Source: Phycisphaeraceae bacterium
GTDB lineage: Bacteria > Planctomycetota > Phycisphaerae > Phycisphaerales > Phycisphaeraceae
DNA length: 52,608 nucleotides
Assembly (NCBI GenBank): GCA_028284155.1
Contig: JANQSF010000148.1
Location: 1 to 52,608 of the forward strand
Direction of reading: 5' to 3'
Shown: positions 1 to 9,024 of the stretch, piece after piece
How positions within the stretch are numbered: the stretch's first letter is position 1
Layout of the letters: the number at the start of each line of letters is the position of its first letter
Notes under the pieces: generated by a model
What the model saw: only the letters and a program-made list of their open reading frames with translations
Databases searched by the model: none
What the model was told of the DNA's origin: nothing
Program-made: the position numbers and the translations under genes

Positions 1-1
1 C

Positions 2-2521
2 GACGCGTACCTGCACCTGGCCGACGCGACGCAGACGCTGTTCAAGATGGCCGGCGAGATCCCCGGCGACGCCAAGAAGCACGCGGAGCTTCAGGCGACC
101 GGCGAGTGGGACCGCTGGATGAAGGAATACCGCGAAGGCCGAACGCGCTTCACGCTCGCGGCCGCGGCTCATTTGCTAGCCCACCTGCCGGACAGCCACA
201 CCTACTACCGTGAACTGACCCGCAACCCAAACCCGCGGTTCGGCCGCGTGGCCAGGAGCATCCCGGCTGAACGCGAACGCCTGTTCCTGCAGGCCGTGGA
301 TGAACTGGGCCGAATGGACGAGTCGATCGTGCGCAAGTTTGGGTTGGCCGAGCCGGCCAAGCTGACGGCCGGCCTGTGCATGATCGGCGCGAACAAGTTC
401 GACCAGGGCATGAAGGAGTTGAACGCCGCGAAGGTCGACGGGCTGGCGCGCGTGACCAGCTACCTCGGCCTGGCGCGGGCGATGGCGCTCAAGGGCACGC
501 ACGACGACGCCGTCGAGTTTCTGGACGACCGAGCCAGTAAGCCGCCGGTCAATCAGAACCTGATCTTCCGCGTGCTGATGACCGACGGCAAACACCGCGT
601 GTTGATCCACAAGGCCGCAGCGATCAAAGACAAAGCCGAGCGGCAGGCCGCCGAGGCCGCCGCGTTCAACCCGTACAACGAGTTGTTTGAAGACCCCGTG
701 CTGGGCGACAACGCCGACGCGATCCGCGGGTTCGTCTACCGCCGCTGGGCGGACACGACGACCGGCGACGCACGCCGAACGGCCCCCGCGATGGTGCAGA
801 TGGCCATCGGCGAGACGCTGCGCATGGACGGGCAGAACCTCGTCGCCGCCGCGATGGATTTCGACAGCAAGAACCAGCAGGCCAACGCGCAGGAGAAGCG
901 CGACGCGGCCGGCAAAGTGCTCAAAGAATCGATCGCCGTGCTCGACGCCCTGCTCGCCCGCCCCGCACCGGAGGCGGCCAACCCCGACGAGCCGACCGAG
1001 GCGGAGAAGGTCGTGATCGCCAGCTACAACGAGATCGCCGCGCGGGCGATCTACAACAAGGCGTTCGCGACCTACCTGCACAACCCGACGAACCCGGGCA
1101 TCGTGCTCAAGACGGTCGAGCTGTTCACCGAAGTGCCGGCCAAGTATCCCGAGGTGCCGTTGGCCGAGACGGCGATGGAGATCGCGCTCAACCTCGTCCG
1201 CCCGCTGGCGGACCCGGCCGACGAGCAGATCCAGGCCGACGTCAAAGTGCCCGCGCAGCGACAGTACATCAAGACCGCCCGCGTGCTGTTCGACAAGTTC
1301 CCGTCCAGCGGCATGGCCACGGGCGAACGGACGTTCTTCGCGTTCAACATCCTTCAGGCCAAGCGCCGCTGGGAGGAGGCCGCCCAGATCTACGAGATGG
1401 TCCCGCCCGGCCACCCGCACTACCTCACCGCGCAGAGCGAGCGGATCTTCTGCCTCCAACAGCTATTCAAAAACACGCTGAACCCGGCTGAGCGCAAGCG
1501 GTTCGGCAAGCTCATCATCGACGCGACGAACAACGACCCGCAGCGTGACGATGATCTGGTCGACCTGATCCAGCAGGAACGTCAGAACTGGGACAACCTG
1601 CCGGCCAAGCGTCAGACCGAGTTGCGGCAGGCCGAGGCGACGATGAGCCTGGCTCGGGCCGAAGTCGAGATCGGCGAGAACAACTTCGGCTTCGCGCTGA
1701 ACCGGCTGGGCGACTTCCAGAAGAAGTACAGCGAGCCCGCGTTCAAGGACATGTCCCGCGACGCGTACTCGTTGCAGATCAAGGCGACGATCGGCCTGAA
1801 CAACCCGGACCAGGCGGTGCAGTTGGCCAGGGACATGATGGCCGGCTACCCCGACGCGGCCGCGGCCGTCATCGACGACCAGCTCCGCTACCTGGACCTG
1901 CGGATCGCCAAGAAGCAGAACGAAATCATGATGGCCAGTTCCAATACGCTGCGCAGCAGACTGCGCGCCGAGCGCGACAAGTTGGCCGGCGCTGCCGTGC
2001 CGTTGGCCGACCTGCTCATGACCTGGGCGAAGGGCCAGGAAGGCATGACCAAGAAGGAGCTGATCGGCTTCGTCCGCATCCAGGCCAAGGCGCTGGCGAT
2101 GAGTGGCAAGTCCGACGAGGCGGTCAGCAAGATCGACCCGCTGTTGGAAGAGCACCCGCGCGACGCCGGCCTGCGTTTCGCCAGGGCCGAGGCGTACTAC
2201 TTCAAGGGCGACGAAGACGCCCTGATCCAGGCACGCGACGGCTTCTACAAGCTCATCGAGTCGATGAACGAAAACGTCAACCACTACCTGAACGACCCGG
2301 CGTTGAACGAGCTGTGGTGGCAGACGTGGATGCGCTCGCTGCAAACCGTCGACGCGCTGTACGAACTGAACAAGCAGAACAACGACAACCCGTACGAAGC
2401 GTCGGCCAAGCGCATCCCCGAAAGCGTGCGCGTCCTGCACCACGAAGACGACAGCCTCGGCGGCGACCCGTACGCCAGCGAGCTGCGCTCGCTACAGCGC
2501 AAGTACCTGAAGATGCAGTAG
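2..2521 (+). CDS. Large TPR-like helical repeat protein, 5' end outside the window
   Basis: The reading frame is open from the first bases of the window, so this is the C-terminal 839 residues of a longer protein; an internal ATG at 47 is not a convincing start. The sequence is mostly amphipathic helices with repeated pairs typical of tetratricopeptide or SEL1-like solenoids, for example the stretches around residues 390-480 and 690-760 (numbered from base 2). No catalytic motif, membrane segment or signal peptide is visible in the part present. TPR solenoids are scaffolds for protein-protein contacts, and very large ones of unknown partner are common in planctomycetes. A strong intrinsic terminator follows about 70 bp after the stop, so the gene ends its transcript. 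The family and role are inferred from helical pattern only. Confidence 0.75.
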   Translation, partial: DAYLHLADATQTLFKMAGEIPGDAKKHAELQATGEWDRWMKEYREGRTRFTLAAAAHLLAHLPDSHTYYRELTRNPNPRFGRVARSIPAERERLFLQAVDELGRMDESIVRKFGLAEPAKLTAGLCMIGANKFDQGMKELNAAKVDGLARVTSYLGLARAMALKGTHDDAVEFLDDRASKPPVNQNLIFRVLMTDGKHRVLIHKAAAIKDKAERQAAEAAAFNPYNELFEDPVLGDNADAIRGFVYRRWADTTTGDARRTAPAMVQMAIGETLRMDGQNLVAAAMDFDSKNQQANAQEKRDAAGKVLKESIAVLDALLARPAPEAANPDEPTEAEKVVIASYNEIAARAIYNKAFATYLHNPTNPGIVLKTVELFTEVPAKYPEVPLAETAMEIALNLVRPLADPADEQIQADVKVPAQRQYIKTARVLFDKFPSSGMATGERTFFAFNILQAKRRWEEAAQIYEMVPPGHPHYLTAQSERIFCLQQLFKNTLNPAERKRFGKLIIDATNNDPQRDDDLVDLIQQERQNWDNLPAKRQTELRQAEATMSLARAEVEIGENNFGFALNRLGDFQKKYSEPAFKDMSRDAYSLQIKATIGLNNPDQAVQLARDMMAGYPDAAAAVIDDQLRYLDLRIAKKQNEIMMASSNTLRSRLRAERDKLAGAAVPLADLLMTWAKGQEGMTKKELIGFVRIQAKALAMSGKSDEAVSKIDPLLEEHPRDAGLRFARAEAYYFKGDEDALIQARDGFYKLIESMNENVNHYLNDPALNELWWQTWMRSLQTVDALYELNKQNNDNPYEASAKRIPESVRVLHHEDDSLGGDPYASELRSLQRKYLKMQ

Positions 2522-2591
2522 GTCGACGCGTGTTGCCGCAGAGCGAATCAACGATTTGCTTGAAGGGTAACGCGATCGTTTGAACTCGAAG

Positions 2592-2618
2592 CCGGGCCTT
2601 TCCGAAGGCCCGGTTTTT
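2592..2618 (+). terminator. Intrinsic terminator of the TPR-like gene
   Basis: A 9-bp perfect GC-rich stem CCGGGCCTT / AAGGCCCGG with a TCCG loop is followed by five T residues. It lies 71 bp after the stop of the large TPR-like gene, which is the gene it should terminate. A nearly identical stem without the T tract occurs at 41251-41272. Confidence 0.85.
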
Positions 2619-2635
2619 CATGCGCCGAACGTATC

Positions 2636-2704
2636 CGTGCCACGGCCGTGTCGGCCGTGCAGAGTCACGAAAACGCGCCGCACGGCCGACACGGCCGTGG
2701 CACG
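2636..2704. repeat. Palindromic repeat, CGTGCCACGGCCGTG family, copy 1
   Basis: Two 25-bp arms (2636-2660 and 2680-2704) form a perfect inverted repeat around a 19-bp spacer. The arm begins CGTGCCACGGCCGTGTCGG and is itself partly palindromic. Related copies lie at 4217-4285 and 19066-19134. The spacer sequences differ between copies while the arms are conserved, as in REP/BIME or MITE-like elements. Confidence 0.85.
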
Positions 2705-2726
2705 AAACTGGACGACCCGACGATCG

Positions 2727-3050
2727 TTACGCGTACCCCTCCGTCCCGTCTGTGACGTGGTCGTATACCTGCACCCTTGCCCACAGATCGCCGTTGCGTT
2801 CGATGAACTGTTTGTGCAGGTCGTGCTGCTGGTAGACGTCGTGGGCGGCGCGGTCGTCCAGCACGACGGTCAGGCCGGCGCCGATCGACCCGTCGACCAC
2901 GTCACGCGGCGTGTTGGCTGGCTGACCGGCCCACAGGTGGCGCACGGTCGGCACCTTGCCCAGGTACTCGTAACAGTCTGCGATGCAAGCGTCACGCTGC
3001 GCGTCGGTCACGCCTTCGTTGAACCAGAAGTAAACGGTGTGTAAGAACAT
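2727..3050 (-). CDS. Dabb (stress-responsive A/B barrel) domain protein
   Basis: A 107-residue protein beginning MFLHTVYFWFNEGVTDAQ, the classical first strand and helix of Dabb proteins, with the late strand around RVQVYDHV. Members of this fold are small dimeric alpha-beta barrels; plant homologues are stress-induced and some bacterial ones act on ring or polyketide substrates, but most are uncharacterised. I chose the ATG at 3050 because the Dabb domain begins exactly there; the frame is open 24 codons further upstream but that sequence looks non-coding. A second Dabb gene lies next to it on the same strand at 3220-3615. No signal peptide, so probably cytoplasmic. The substrate cannot be deduced. 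Confidence 0.8.
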   Translation of the reverse strand: MFLHTVYFWFNEGVTDAQRDACIADCYEYLGKVPTVRHLWAGQPANTPRDVVDGSIGAGLTVVLDDRAAHDVYQQHDLHKQFIERNGDLWARVQVYDHVTDGTEGYA

Positions 3051-3219
3051 CGATTCTTGTCCGATGAAGTAAAAACTTGAAGACAGTAACGGATGTCGAA
3101 CTTCAAACGTCGAAAGAAACACGAAATCCTAATGACGAGTACCCGCGGATCACCACCGACTACGACGCGCCGCTGCGGAAATTCCCCTCTTTCGTCATTC
3201 GACATTTGTTATTCGACAT

Positions 3220-3615
3220 TCACTCCGTCTTGACCGTGTAATCGATCACCATCACCTTGTCGAGGATCGGCTTGAGGTGCGTGACGAAGTCCTTGTGGGC
3301 CGGGTGCGGCAGGTAGATTGCCCGGCCGGCGTCGTTGTTGAAGGTGACCAGGAAGCAATGGGTGAAGCCGTCAGCCAGGCCTTCCGGGCTGTTGTTCGTG
3401 CCCCACTCGTAGTCGACGATCTCGGGGATATCGTGCTTGAGTTGCGCGAAGTGTTTCTCGATCGCGGCGACCTGTTCGGCGGTCGCGTCGTCCTTGAACT
3501 TGAACATGACGACGTGGCGGATCTTGCCCGTGTGCGGGTTGTGGCCGGCCATCTGGCAGCCGCCAAGCGTTGCGGTGAATCCGAGTAGCAGCATGGTGAT
3601 GATCAATCGTTTCAT
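3220..3615 (-). CDS. Dabb-domain lipoprotein
   Basis: A 131-residue protein with a typical lipoprotein signal: MKRL, a hydrophobic core, then the lipobox LGGC with Cys20 as the predicted lipidated residue. After processing the chain starts with a Dabb domain (HVVMFKFKDDAT around residues 34-45; later strand VMVIDYTVK near the C terminus). An AAGGGA ribosome-binding site lies 7 nt before the ATG. It is paired with the cytoplasmic Dabb gene just downstream, about 170 bp away. Export of a Dabb domain is a recurring arrangement in planctomycetes, but its substrate is unknown. The domain and localisation calls are secure from sequence; function is not. Confidence 0.85.
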   Translation of the reverse strand: MKRLIITMLLLGFTATLGGCQMAGHNPHTGKIRHVVMFKFKDDATAEQVAAIEKHFAQLKHDIPEIVDYEWGTNNSPEGLADGFTHCFLVTFNNDAGRAIYLPHPAHKDFVTHLKPILDKVMVIDYTVKTE

Positions 3616-3723
3616 GGTTGGTCCCTTCGGTCGTGCAGGTCAGCCGCGACCGTCGCGGCGGCGAAGGGACATTGTGGCGGGAATCGTGCGGGGTGCAAGA
3701 ACGCTTGCAAGGACTGCCCCAAC

Positions 3724-3743
3724 GCGCTAAGCCGCAAGCGGCT
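3724..3743 (+). repeat. 20-mer intergenic repeat, copy 1
   Basis: GCGCTAAGCCGCAAGCGGCT, containing the small stem GCCGC-AA-GCGGC. It lies 15 bp beyond the stop of the minus-strand gene at 3759-4001. Further copies: 4699-4718, 33689-33708, 35017-35036 and 35462-35481, all in the same orientation. Confidence 0.85.
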
Positions 3744-3758
3744 GGGAGCGCGTGGGGG

Positions 3759-4001
3759 TCAGCTCGGGTTGCCCTTTCGGCCGCGTCGTTTGATGGCGAC
3801 CTGCCGGTCCACGGCCGGCCGATCGTGGTGCGGGCATTCGCGGATGGTCACGCCGTCGGCCAGGAACCAGTACCGACTCACGCGGTCGCAGCCCTCGACG
3901 CTGCAAGGCCCGAGGCAGGTGCCGATCACACGCCGCGGTCGGCCCGCGTGCGCGAAGTAGCCAAACGGCGGCTTGAACGGTTTGTCCGGTTTCGGCGCCA
4001 T
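3759..4001 (-). CDS. Small Cys/His-rich protein, possible zinc binder
   Basis: An 80-residue basic protein beginning MAPKPDKPFKPPFGYFAHAG. Cysteines 29, 33, 38 and 56 plus His58 and His59 are arranged as C-x3-C-x4-C-x17-C-x-HH, which would suit one zinc site. The start at 4001 was preferred because an AGGAGG Shine-Dalgarno sits 7 nt upstream; an in-frame ATG two codons earlier (4007) would lie almost on the Shine-Dalgarno. I do not recognise the family. It lies between the Dabb pair and a repeat-containing gap, with no evident operon partner. The C terminus is rich in Lys and Arg, so nucleic-acid contact is possible but unproven. Confidence 0.6.
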   Translation of the reverse strand: MAPKPDKPFKPPFGYFAHAGRPRRVIGTCLGPCSVEGCDRVSRYWFLADGVTIRECPHHDRPAVDRQVAIKRRGRKGNPS

Positions 4002-4374
4002 GGTCATGCCTCCTTTCAAAGAGGGACACGACACCAAGTGCAACGCCCGTGCCAACTGGCATTCCGCCGGCTGACCGGGGCGCATCGCCCAGAAACGCCG
4101 CTCAACACGGTGGGAAACCGCCCCGTGTGCGTAACGATCTGGGGGATATTGCCCAACCGGACCGGGACGCGGCCGACTGAAAACGGTCGGTAGTGTCTCA
4201 CTGCGACGAAAAGTATCGTGCCACGGCCGTGTCGGCCGTGCGAGACACCTTCGATGAACCGCACGGCCGACACGGCCGTGGCACGAGACAAGCGCTTGCC
4301 CCCAAACGAGTCACAATCTACAGACCAAGAGCGACGGATTTCGCAGCGTTCACATCACGACGCACAGGACTCGT
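4002..4374. other. Intergenic region, no gene seen
   Basis: A 373-bp gap between two minus-strand genes. It holds the second CGTGCCACGG palindrome (4217-4285). Both strands can be read in short open frames here, but none has a plausible start, family resemblance or codon pattern like the neighbouring genes. Its 5' part must include the promoter of the small Cys/His gene. Confidence 0.6.
4217..4285. repeat. Palindromic repeat, CGTGCCACGGCCGTG family, copy 2
   Basis: Arms at 4217-4241 and 4261-4285, 25 bp each and fully complementary, around a 19-bp spacer that differs from copy 1. Total length 69 bp, identical to copy 1. Confidence 0.85.
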
Positions 4375-4668
4375 TCACATCGAATCGCCGTCACGTCGCA
4401 ACGAACTGAGAAAGGTCGGCACCAACGCGATCGCGCCCCGCAACAAGATCGGCGCGGCCTTTCTGGCGACGCCCGGGAACCGCGTGATCAGCACACCCAA
4501 ACCCGCGGCGAAGCCGAACATGCACCACGGGTTCTTCAAGCAGTCTTGAGCGCCGCGTCGACCATTGCCGTTCGACGAGCCGAGCGCGTCGTCCACGGCC
4601 GCGCGCAACGCGGCCTTCGCGTCGTCCACGCGCCGGCGGTCGCTGGCGGGGTGTGCATCGAGAGCCAT
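4375..4668 (-). CDS. Small membrane-associated protein, third gene of a yqjDE-like trio
   Basis: A 97-residue protein with a hydrophilic, helical first half (Ala, Arg, Asp-rich) and a hydrophobic stretch near residues 50-63 (MFGFAAGLGVLITRF) and another near 72-90. I do not recognise a named family. It follows, on the same strand and within 55 bp, a holin-X/YqjE-like gene and a DUF883 gene. That order recalls the E. coli yqjD-yqjE-yqjK cluster, where the third gene is also a small poorly conserved protein. Its role is inferred only from context: membrane-anchored partner of the upstream two. Confidence 0.6.
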   Translation of the reverse strand: MALDAHPASDRRRVDDAKAALRAAVDDALGSSNGNGRRGAQDCLKNPWCMFGFAAGLGVLITRFPGVARKAAPILLRGAIALVPTFLSSLRRDGDSM

Positions 4669-4698
4669 GAATGAGAACTCAATCGTAAAGAGCTGAGT

Positions 4699-4718
4699 GC
4701 GCTAAGCCGCAAGCGGTT
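4699..4718 (+). repeat. 20-mer intergenic repeat, copy 2
   Basis: GCGCTAAGCCGCAAGCGGTT, one mismatch from the consensus, lying in the 55-bp gap between two genes of the yqjDE-like trio, so probably transcribed in antisense to the element. Confidence 0.8.
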
Positions 4719-4723
4719 GCCGT

Positions 4724-5011
4724 TCACCCGCTCCGCTTCTGCACCCATATCCAGACGACGGCAAAGCCGAGCGCCGCGACGACGAGGTGAACGATGCCGG
4801 TCACCAGCGCAGCCGTGATCGGGCCGTAGTCGGAGTCGAGCCGCCAATACAACGACAGGATCAGGAGCACGACGCCAACCAGCGCGAGCATGCCGAGCAC
4901 GGCGAACGCCACCGCCGCGGCGATCACACGCATCGTGTTGCCGCGCAGCAGTCGTCCTTCAGCCTCCAACAGGTCAAGCGACTTGATGAAGATGTCGGTC
5001 AGCTTCCGCAC
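4724..5011 (-). CDS. Holin-X / YqjE-family membrane protein
   Basis: A 95-residue protein: an amphipathic N-terminal helix (residues 1-25, MRKLTDIFIKSLDLLEAEG) followed by two strongly hydrophobic segments at about 28-54 and 66-90, and a basic C terminus. This matches the phage holin family (superfamily III, Actinobacterial Holin-X) and E. coli YqjE. These are inner-membrane proteins found in many non-phage settings; no other phage gene is near, so a lysis role is unlikely. The gene follows the DUF883 gene by 43 bp and precedes another small membrane gene, and the three probably form one transcript. Confidence 0.75.
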   Translation of the reverse strand: MRKLTDIFIKSLDLLEAEGRLLRGNTMRVIAAAVAFAVLGMLALVGVVLLILSLYWRLDSDYGPITAALVTGIVHLVVAALGFAVVWIWVQKRSG

Positions 5012-5054
5012 GCGTCGTCTCTTGCCGGGTTGTTTCGTTGCCGCGCCGTGTCGG

Positions 5055-5339
5055 TCAGCGGCGCAGGAGGAACCCCACGATCAGGCCGACGCTCAACGCG
5101 ACGCCGACGCTGGTCCACGGGTTGTCTTCGATCTGGTGCTCGACCTTGTCGAACTTCTCTCGGCCGCGCTGCTTCACGTCTTCGACCTTGTCGTGCAACT
5201 GCTCGGCCGCGGCCGCGCCGGTCTGCTTGCCGGCGTCGATGATCGCCTTGGTCAGGTCGCCCAAGTCGCCGCGTAACTTGGCGAAGTCGTCCTTCAGCTC
5301 AGCCAACTCCGACTGCACGTCGTTGCTGCGTGTGGCCAT
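5055..5339 (-). CDS. DUF883 family protein (ElaB/YqjD-like)
   Basis: A 94-residue protein with a long coiled N-terminal region (residues 5-70, alternating acidic and basic residues) and one C-terminal transmembrane anchor ending GLIVGFLLRR, preceded by the family hallmark ENPWTSVGVALSVG-like sequence (here EDNPWTSVGVALSVG). In E. coli, ElaB, YgaM and YqjD are tail-anchored membrane proteins, and YqjD binds ribosomes in stationary phase. I chose ATG 5339 because AAGGA lies about 9 nt upstream; the frame continues 26 codons further with an almost pure Lys/Arg stretch that may simply be intergenic. It is first in a trio with the holin-X-like gene and transcribed divergently from atpD. Confidence 0.85.
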   Translation of the reverse strand: MATRSNDVQSELAELKDDFAKLRGDLGDLTKAIIDAGKQTGAAAAEQLHDKVEDVKQRGREKFDKVEHQIEDNPWTSVGVALSVGLIVGFLLRR

Positions 5340-5672
5340 GGTGCGTCGTCCTTTCTTCTTGCCCGCGGTCTTGCGCCGGGTCTGCTTCCGTCGGCCGCCG
5401 CGTCGTGGGTCTGCCATGGTGTTATCGCCCCAATGGGTCCGTTACATGACCCCAATCTGGTACTCGGACGCGAGTTACGGCCCGGCTGGACTCGACGGTC
5501 ACCCAGCGGCCCACGCCCGTTTTCGCCGGTGCCCGTTATTACGGCCCGCCCACACCCGCAGATCGCTTCGCCCACCTTTTTTGGCGCTTGGCGAATCCCC
5601 CATCGGCCCCTATTCTATCGCCCCACGCAGCACCACCGGATCACCTCCGGACCACCCCCTGAGGGACTCGTT
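5340..5672. other. Divergent intergenic region between DUF883 gene and atpD
   Basis: A 333-bp spacer carrying the promoters of both neighbours. On the atpD side there is a candidate sigma70-type promoter (listed separately) and a GAGG Shine-Dalgarno about 10 nt before the atpD ATG. The part adjoining the DUF883 gene is open in its frame and encodes a Lys/Arg-rich stretch that I did not annotate as coding. No repeat element was found here. Confidence 0.5.
5588..5616 (+). promoter_or_regulatory. Candidate sigma70-type promoter of atpD
   Basis: TTGGCG (5588-5593) and TATTCT (5611-5616) are separated by 17 bp, the ideal spacing, each matching four of six consensus bases. Transcription would begin near 5623 and give a leader of about 50 nt that includes the Shine-Dalgarno. 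Based on pattern only. Confidence 0.35.
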
Positions 5673-7112
<1,440 letters not shown>

Positions 7113-7491
7113 GGCACACAGAACCAGTTCGATCACGCGACCTCACATCAAAGCCTGCGGACAATGGTCCGCAGGCTTTTTCCTTGTTCCGCAAACGTTA
7201 TTGATTCCCGCGGCCCTCCGGGGGGTTTCTGTTGGGTTTTTGCGCCTGCGGTGGACTACTTGCAGACCGACCCCACACGAGCCCCTTTCCTGGAGACGCA
7301 CCTGCGCGGAGTGCTGGTCCGCTCGAACCGAACCGAGTTACTTTTGGACTACCCACATCCGCGGGGATCGGCTGTGGGGCAGGTGCGCTCCAGGCGTTTG
7401 GGTTGGAAAATGAGCGTGTTGGCGCAACAACCGCCCTGTCGCGGCGCCCAAGTCCGATCGGCCGACCGATTGCGCAGAGCAAGCCCCTTCT
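7113..7491. other. Intergenic region after atpD
   Basis: A 379-bp convergent gap. It contains the atpD terminator at its start; beyond 7185 I see no gene, repeat or RNA structure I can support, although several frames are open because of the high GC content. Confidence 0.55.
7152..7181 (+). terminator. Intrinsic terminator of atpD
   Basis: An 11-bp perfect stem AGCCTGCGGAC / GTCCGCAGGCT with an AATG loop runs into a T tract. It begins 40 bp after the atpD stop and shows that atpD is transcribed alone or as the last gene. Confidence 0.9.
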
Positions 7492-7932
7492 CTACTTCTT
7501 CTTGCCGACCTTCTTCTTGCGCCCTTTCGCACTCGACGACGTCTTCTTGGCGACCTTCTTCGTCTGCTTCTTCTTGCGTGTCGTCGCCTTGGGTTTCAAC
7601 GACGACACATAGTCCAAACTCGCGCGGAAATGCTTCTTCAATTCTGCCGTCTTTTTCAGCAGCGTATCGGGGACGACCACATACTCCTTCATGACCGTCC
7701 CGTGCTGCTCGCACAACTTTGTTTTGAACTTCTTGATGAACGCTTCGCGGGGCTCGTCCGGCAGCCGCAACGCGAGCTTGCCGTCTTTGGTCAGGAAGCT
7801 GAACATGTGGCCGTTGCACGACGTGTACGGCATGGCCGCGCCTTTACGTTCGACCTCCGGAAAGGCGACGACCAGTTTCTCGTAGAGGTCCAGCTTGGCT
7901 TGCGGGACGGCGGCTGCTTGCTTCTTCGCCAT
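7492..7932 (-). CDS. MmcQ/YjbR- or TfoX-like small protein with lysine-rich tail
   Basis: A 146-residue protein. Residues 10-105 look like the YjbR/TfoX-N alpha-beta fold: a start YEKLVVAFPEVERKG, a central MFSFLTKDGKLALRLPDEP strand pair, and a helix near the end of the domain. The last ~35 residues are almost all Lys, Ala, Ser and Thr (KPKATTRKKKQTKK... ending GKKK), a disordered tail like those on bacterial histone-like proteins, suggesting nucleic-acid binding. TAGGAG lies 7 nt before the ATG. It lies 11 bp downstream of the polysaccharide deacetylase gene and may be cotranscribed, though no functional link is obvious. The family call is tentative. Confidence 0.65.
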   Translation of the reverse strand: MAKKQAAAVPQAKLDLYEKLVVAFPEVERKGAAMPYTSCNGHMFSFLTKDGKLALRLPDEPREAFIKKFKTKLCEQHGTVMKEYVVVPDTLLKKTAELKKHFRASLDYVSSLKPKATTRKKKQTKKVAKKTSSSAKGRKKKVGKKK

Positions 7933-7943
7933 GCGTCGCTCTC

Positions 7944-8876
7944 CTAGGCGGCTTCGGGAGAGGCTAACACATACGGCTCGCCTCGCTCAGCTTCCGCGCG
8001 GAATTCGCCCAGCGCGTCGCGCATGGTCGTCCAGCGACCGGTCTGCTCCGCGACGGTGGCGAGTTTGCGTTCAGCCGACTTCAGACCCGTGTACGTCCGC
8101 AACATGCCCGTGCGGGAGAGCGGCATCCTCGGCATGCCCGGGTCGAACTCCCACGGGTGGAAGTACAGCACGGCCGGCCGATCGTCACGCCCCGCCTGAC
8201 GCAGGCCGCGCTTCATCAAACCCAGGGGCAGCAGGCGGAAGTACCCGCCGCCCGCCACGGCCAGCTTGCGATTCCCAAACAGCCCGCCGGGACGCCAGGT
8301 CAGCGGCGGGATTTCCAGCAGGTCCGACCCCGATTCGCTCGAACGCACGAAGAATGGCCGATCCGGGGCATCCGGCACGCCGTACCACGGGTGACGAACG
8401 GGGAAGATCGAACTGTCGTATTGAAAACCTGCCTCGATCAGGACGTCGATCGCCCAGGCGGTCTGCGGCACGAGGCTGAACGTCGGGGCCCGGTAACCCA
8501 CGGGCTCGACGCCGGCGTCGTCCTCGATCAGCTTTCGGCTTGTCAGCAGGTCGTCGCGGAACGTGGCGGGGTCGAGCCGGTGCAGCCGGTCGTGGTTCGT
8601 GCCATGCGACGCGACCTCGTGCCCCTGTTCGACGATCCGGGCCGCGACGCCGGGCGTTCGGCGCAAAACATCGCCCAGGACGAAGAAGGTGGCCTTGCGA
8701 TTGAGCCGATCAAACAGCGACAGGAGGCGGTCAATACTGGCTTCAACCCGGCTGGGCCAATCCCACCACTGCTCGCGGCCGATAACCGCGTGGCCCGCCT
8801 CGATGTGGTAGTACTCCTCCACGTCGATCGTGAGGCATCGCAGCGGACCGGATTGTTCAGCTTCGACCTGCGGCAT
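7944..8876 (-). CDS. Polysaccharide deacetylase, XrtA/PEP-CTERM-locus subfamily (NodB + DUF3473)
   Basis: A 310-residue NodB-fold (carbohydrate esterase 4) deacetylase. The first metal motif appears as LTIDVEEYYH (residues about 13-22), the variant typical of the deacetylase subfamily found in PEP-CTERM/exosortase exopolysaccharide loci. The second motif is ASHGTNHD, the third YRAPTFS. The C-terminal part (FHPWEFDPGMPRM, then RTYTGLKSAERKL) matches DUF3473. It should remove acetyl groups from a glycan during or after export. The ATG at 8876 is preferred; a GTG at 8939 in the same frame would add 21 residues. It diverges from the ABC exporter genes, and the window also carries PEP-CTERM proteins, which supports the subfamily call. 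Confidence 0.88.
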   Translation of the reverse strand: MPQVEAEQSGPLRCLTIDVEEYYHIEAGHAVIGREQWWDWPSRVEASIDRLLSLFDRLNRKATFFVLGDVLRRTPGVAARIVEQGHEVASHGTNHDRLHRLDPATFRDDLLTSRKLIEDDAGVEPVGYRAPTFSLVPQTAWAIDVLIEAGFQYDSSIFPVRHPWYGVPDAPDRPFFVRSSESGSDLLEIPPLTWRPGGLFGNRKLAVAGGGYFRLLPLGLMKRGLRQAGRDDRPAVLYFHPWEFDPGMPRMPLSRTGMLRTYTGLKSAERKLATVAEQTGRWTTMRDALGEFRAEAERGEPYVLASPEAA

Positions 8877-9024
8877 AAGAATGACGGATGCACAGCGGGT
8901 TGAATCACCATCGGCCAATGCAACGATAGCGTGCAGCACGCAAGCTCATGAACAGGCCAACGACTGACGACCCATCGCCCGCGGCGGACACCACCGGCCC
9001 GGAAAACGACCAGAACGGACAGGG

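Noticed and set aside
176..1459. Minus-strand open frame of 427 codons across the first gene
   Set aside because: Arg/Val/Gly-rich shadow of the TPR-like frame; no start signal or domain.
4724..5011. Phage holin indicating a prophage
   Set aside because: The holin-X family is widespread outside phages, and no capsid, tail, lysin or integrase gene is near.
5340..5417. Lys/Arg-rich N-terminal extension of the DUF883 protein
   Set aside because: An internal ATG at 5339 with AAGGA upstream gives the usual family length; the extension has no counterpart in DUF883 proteins that I know.
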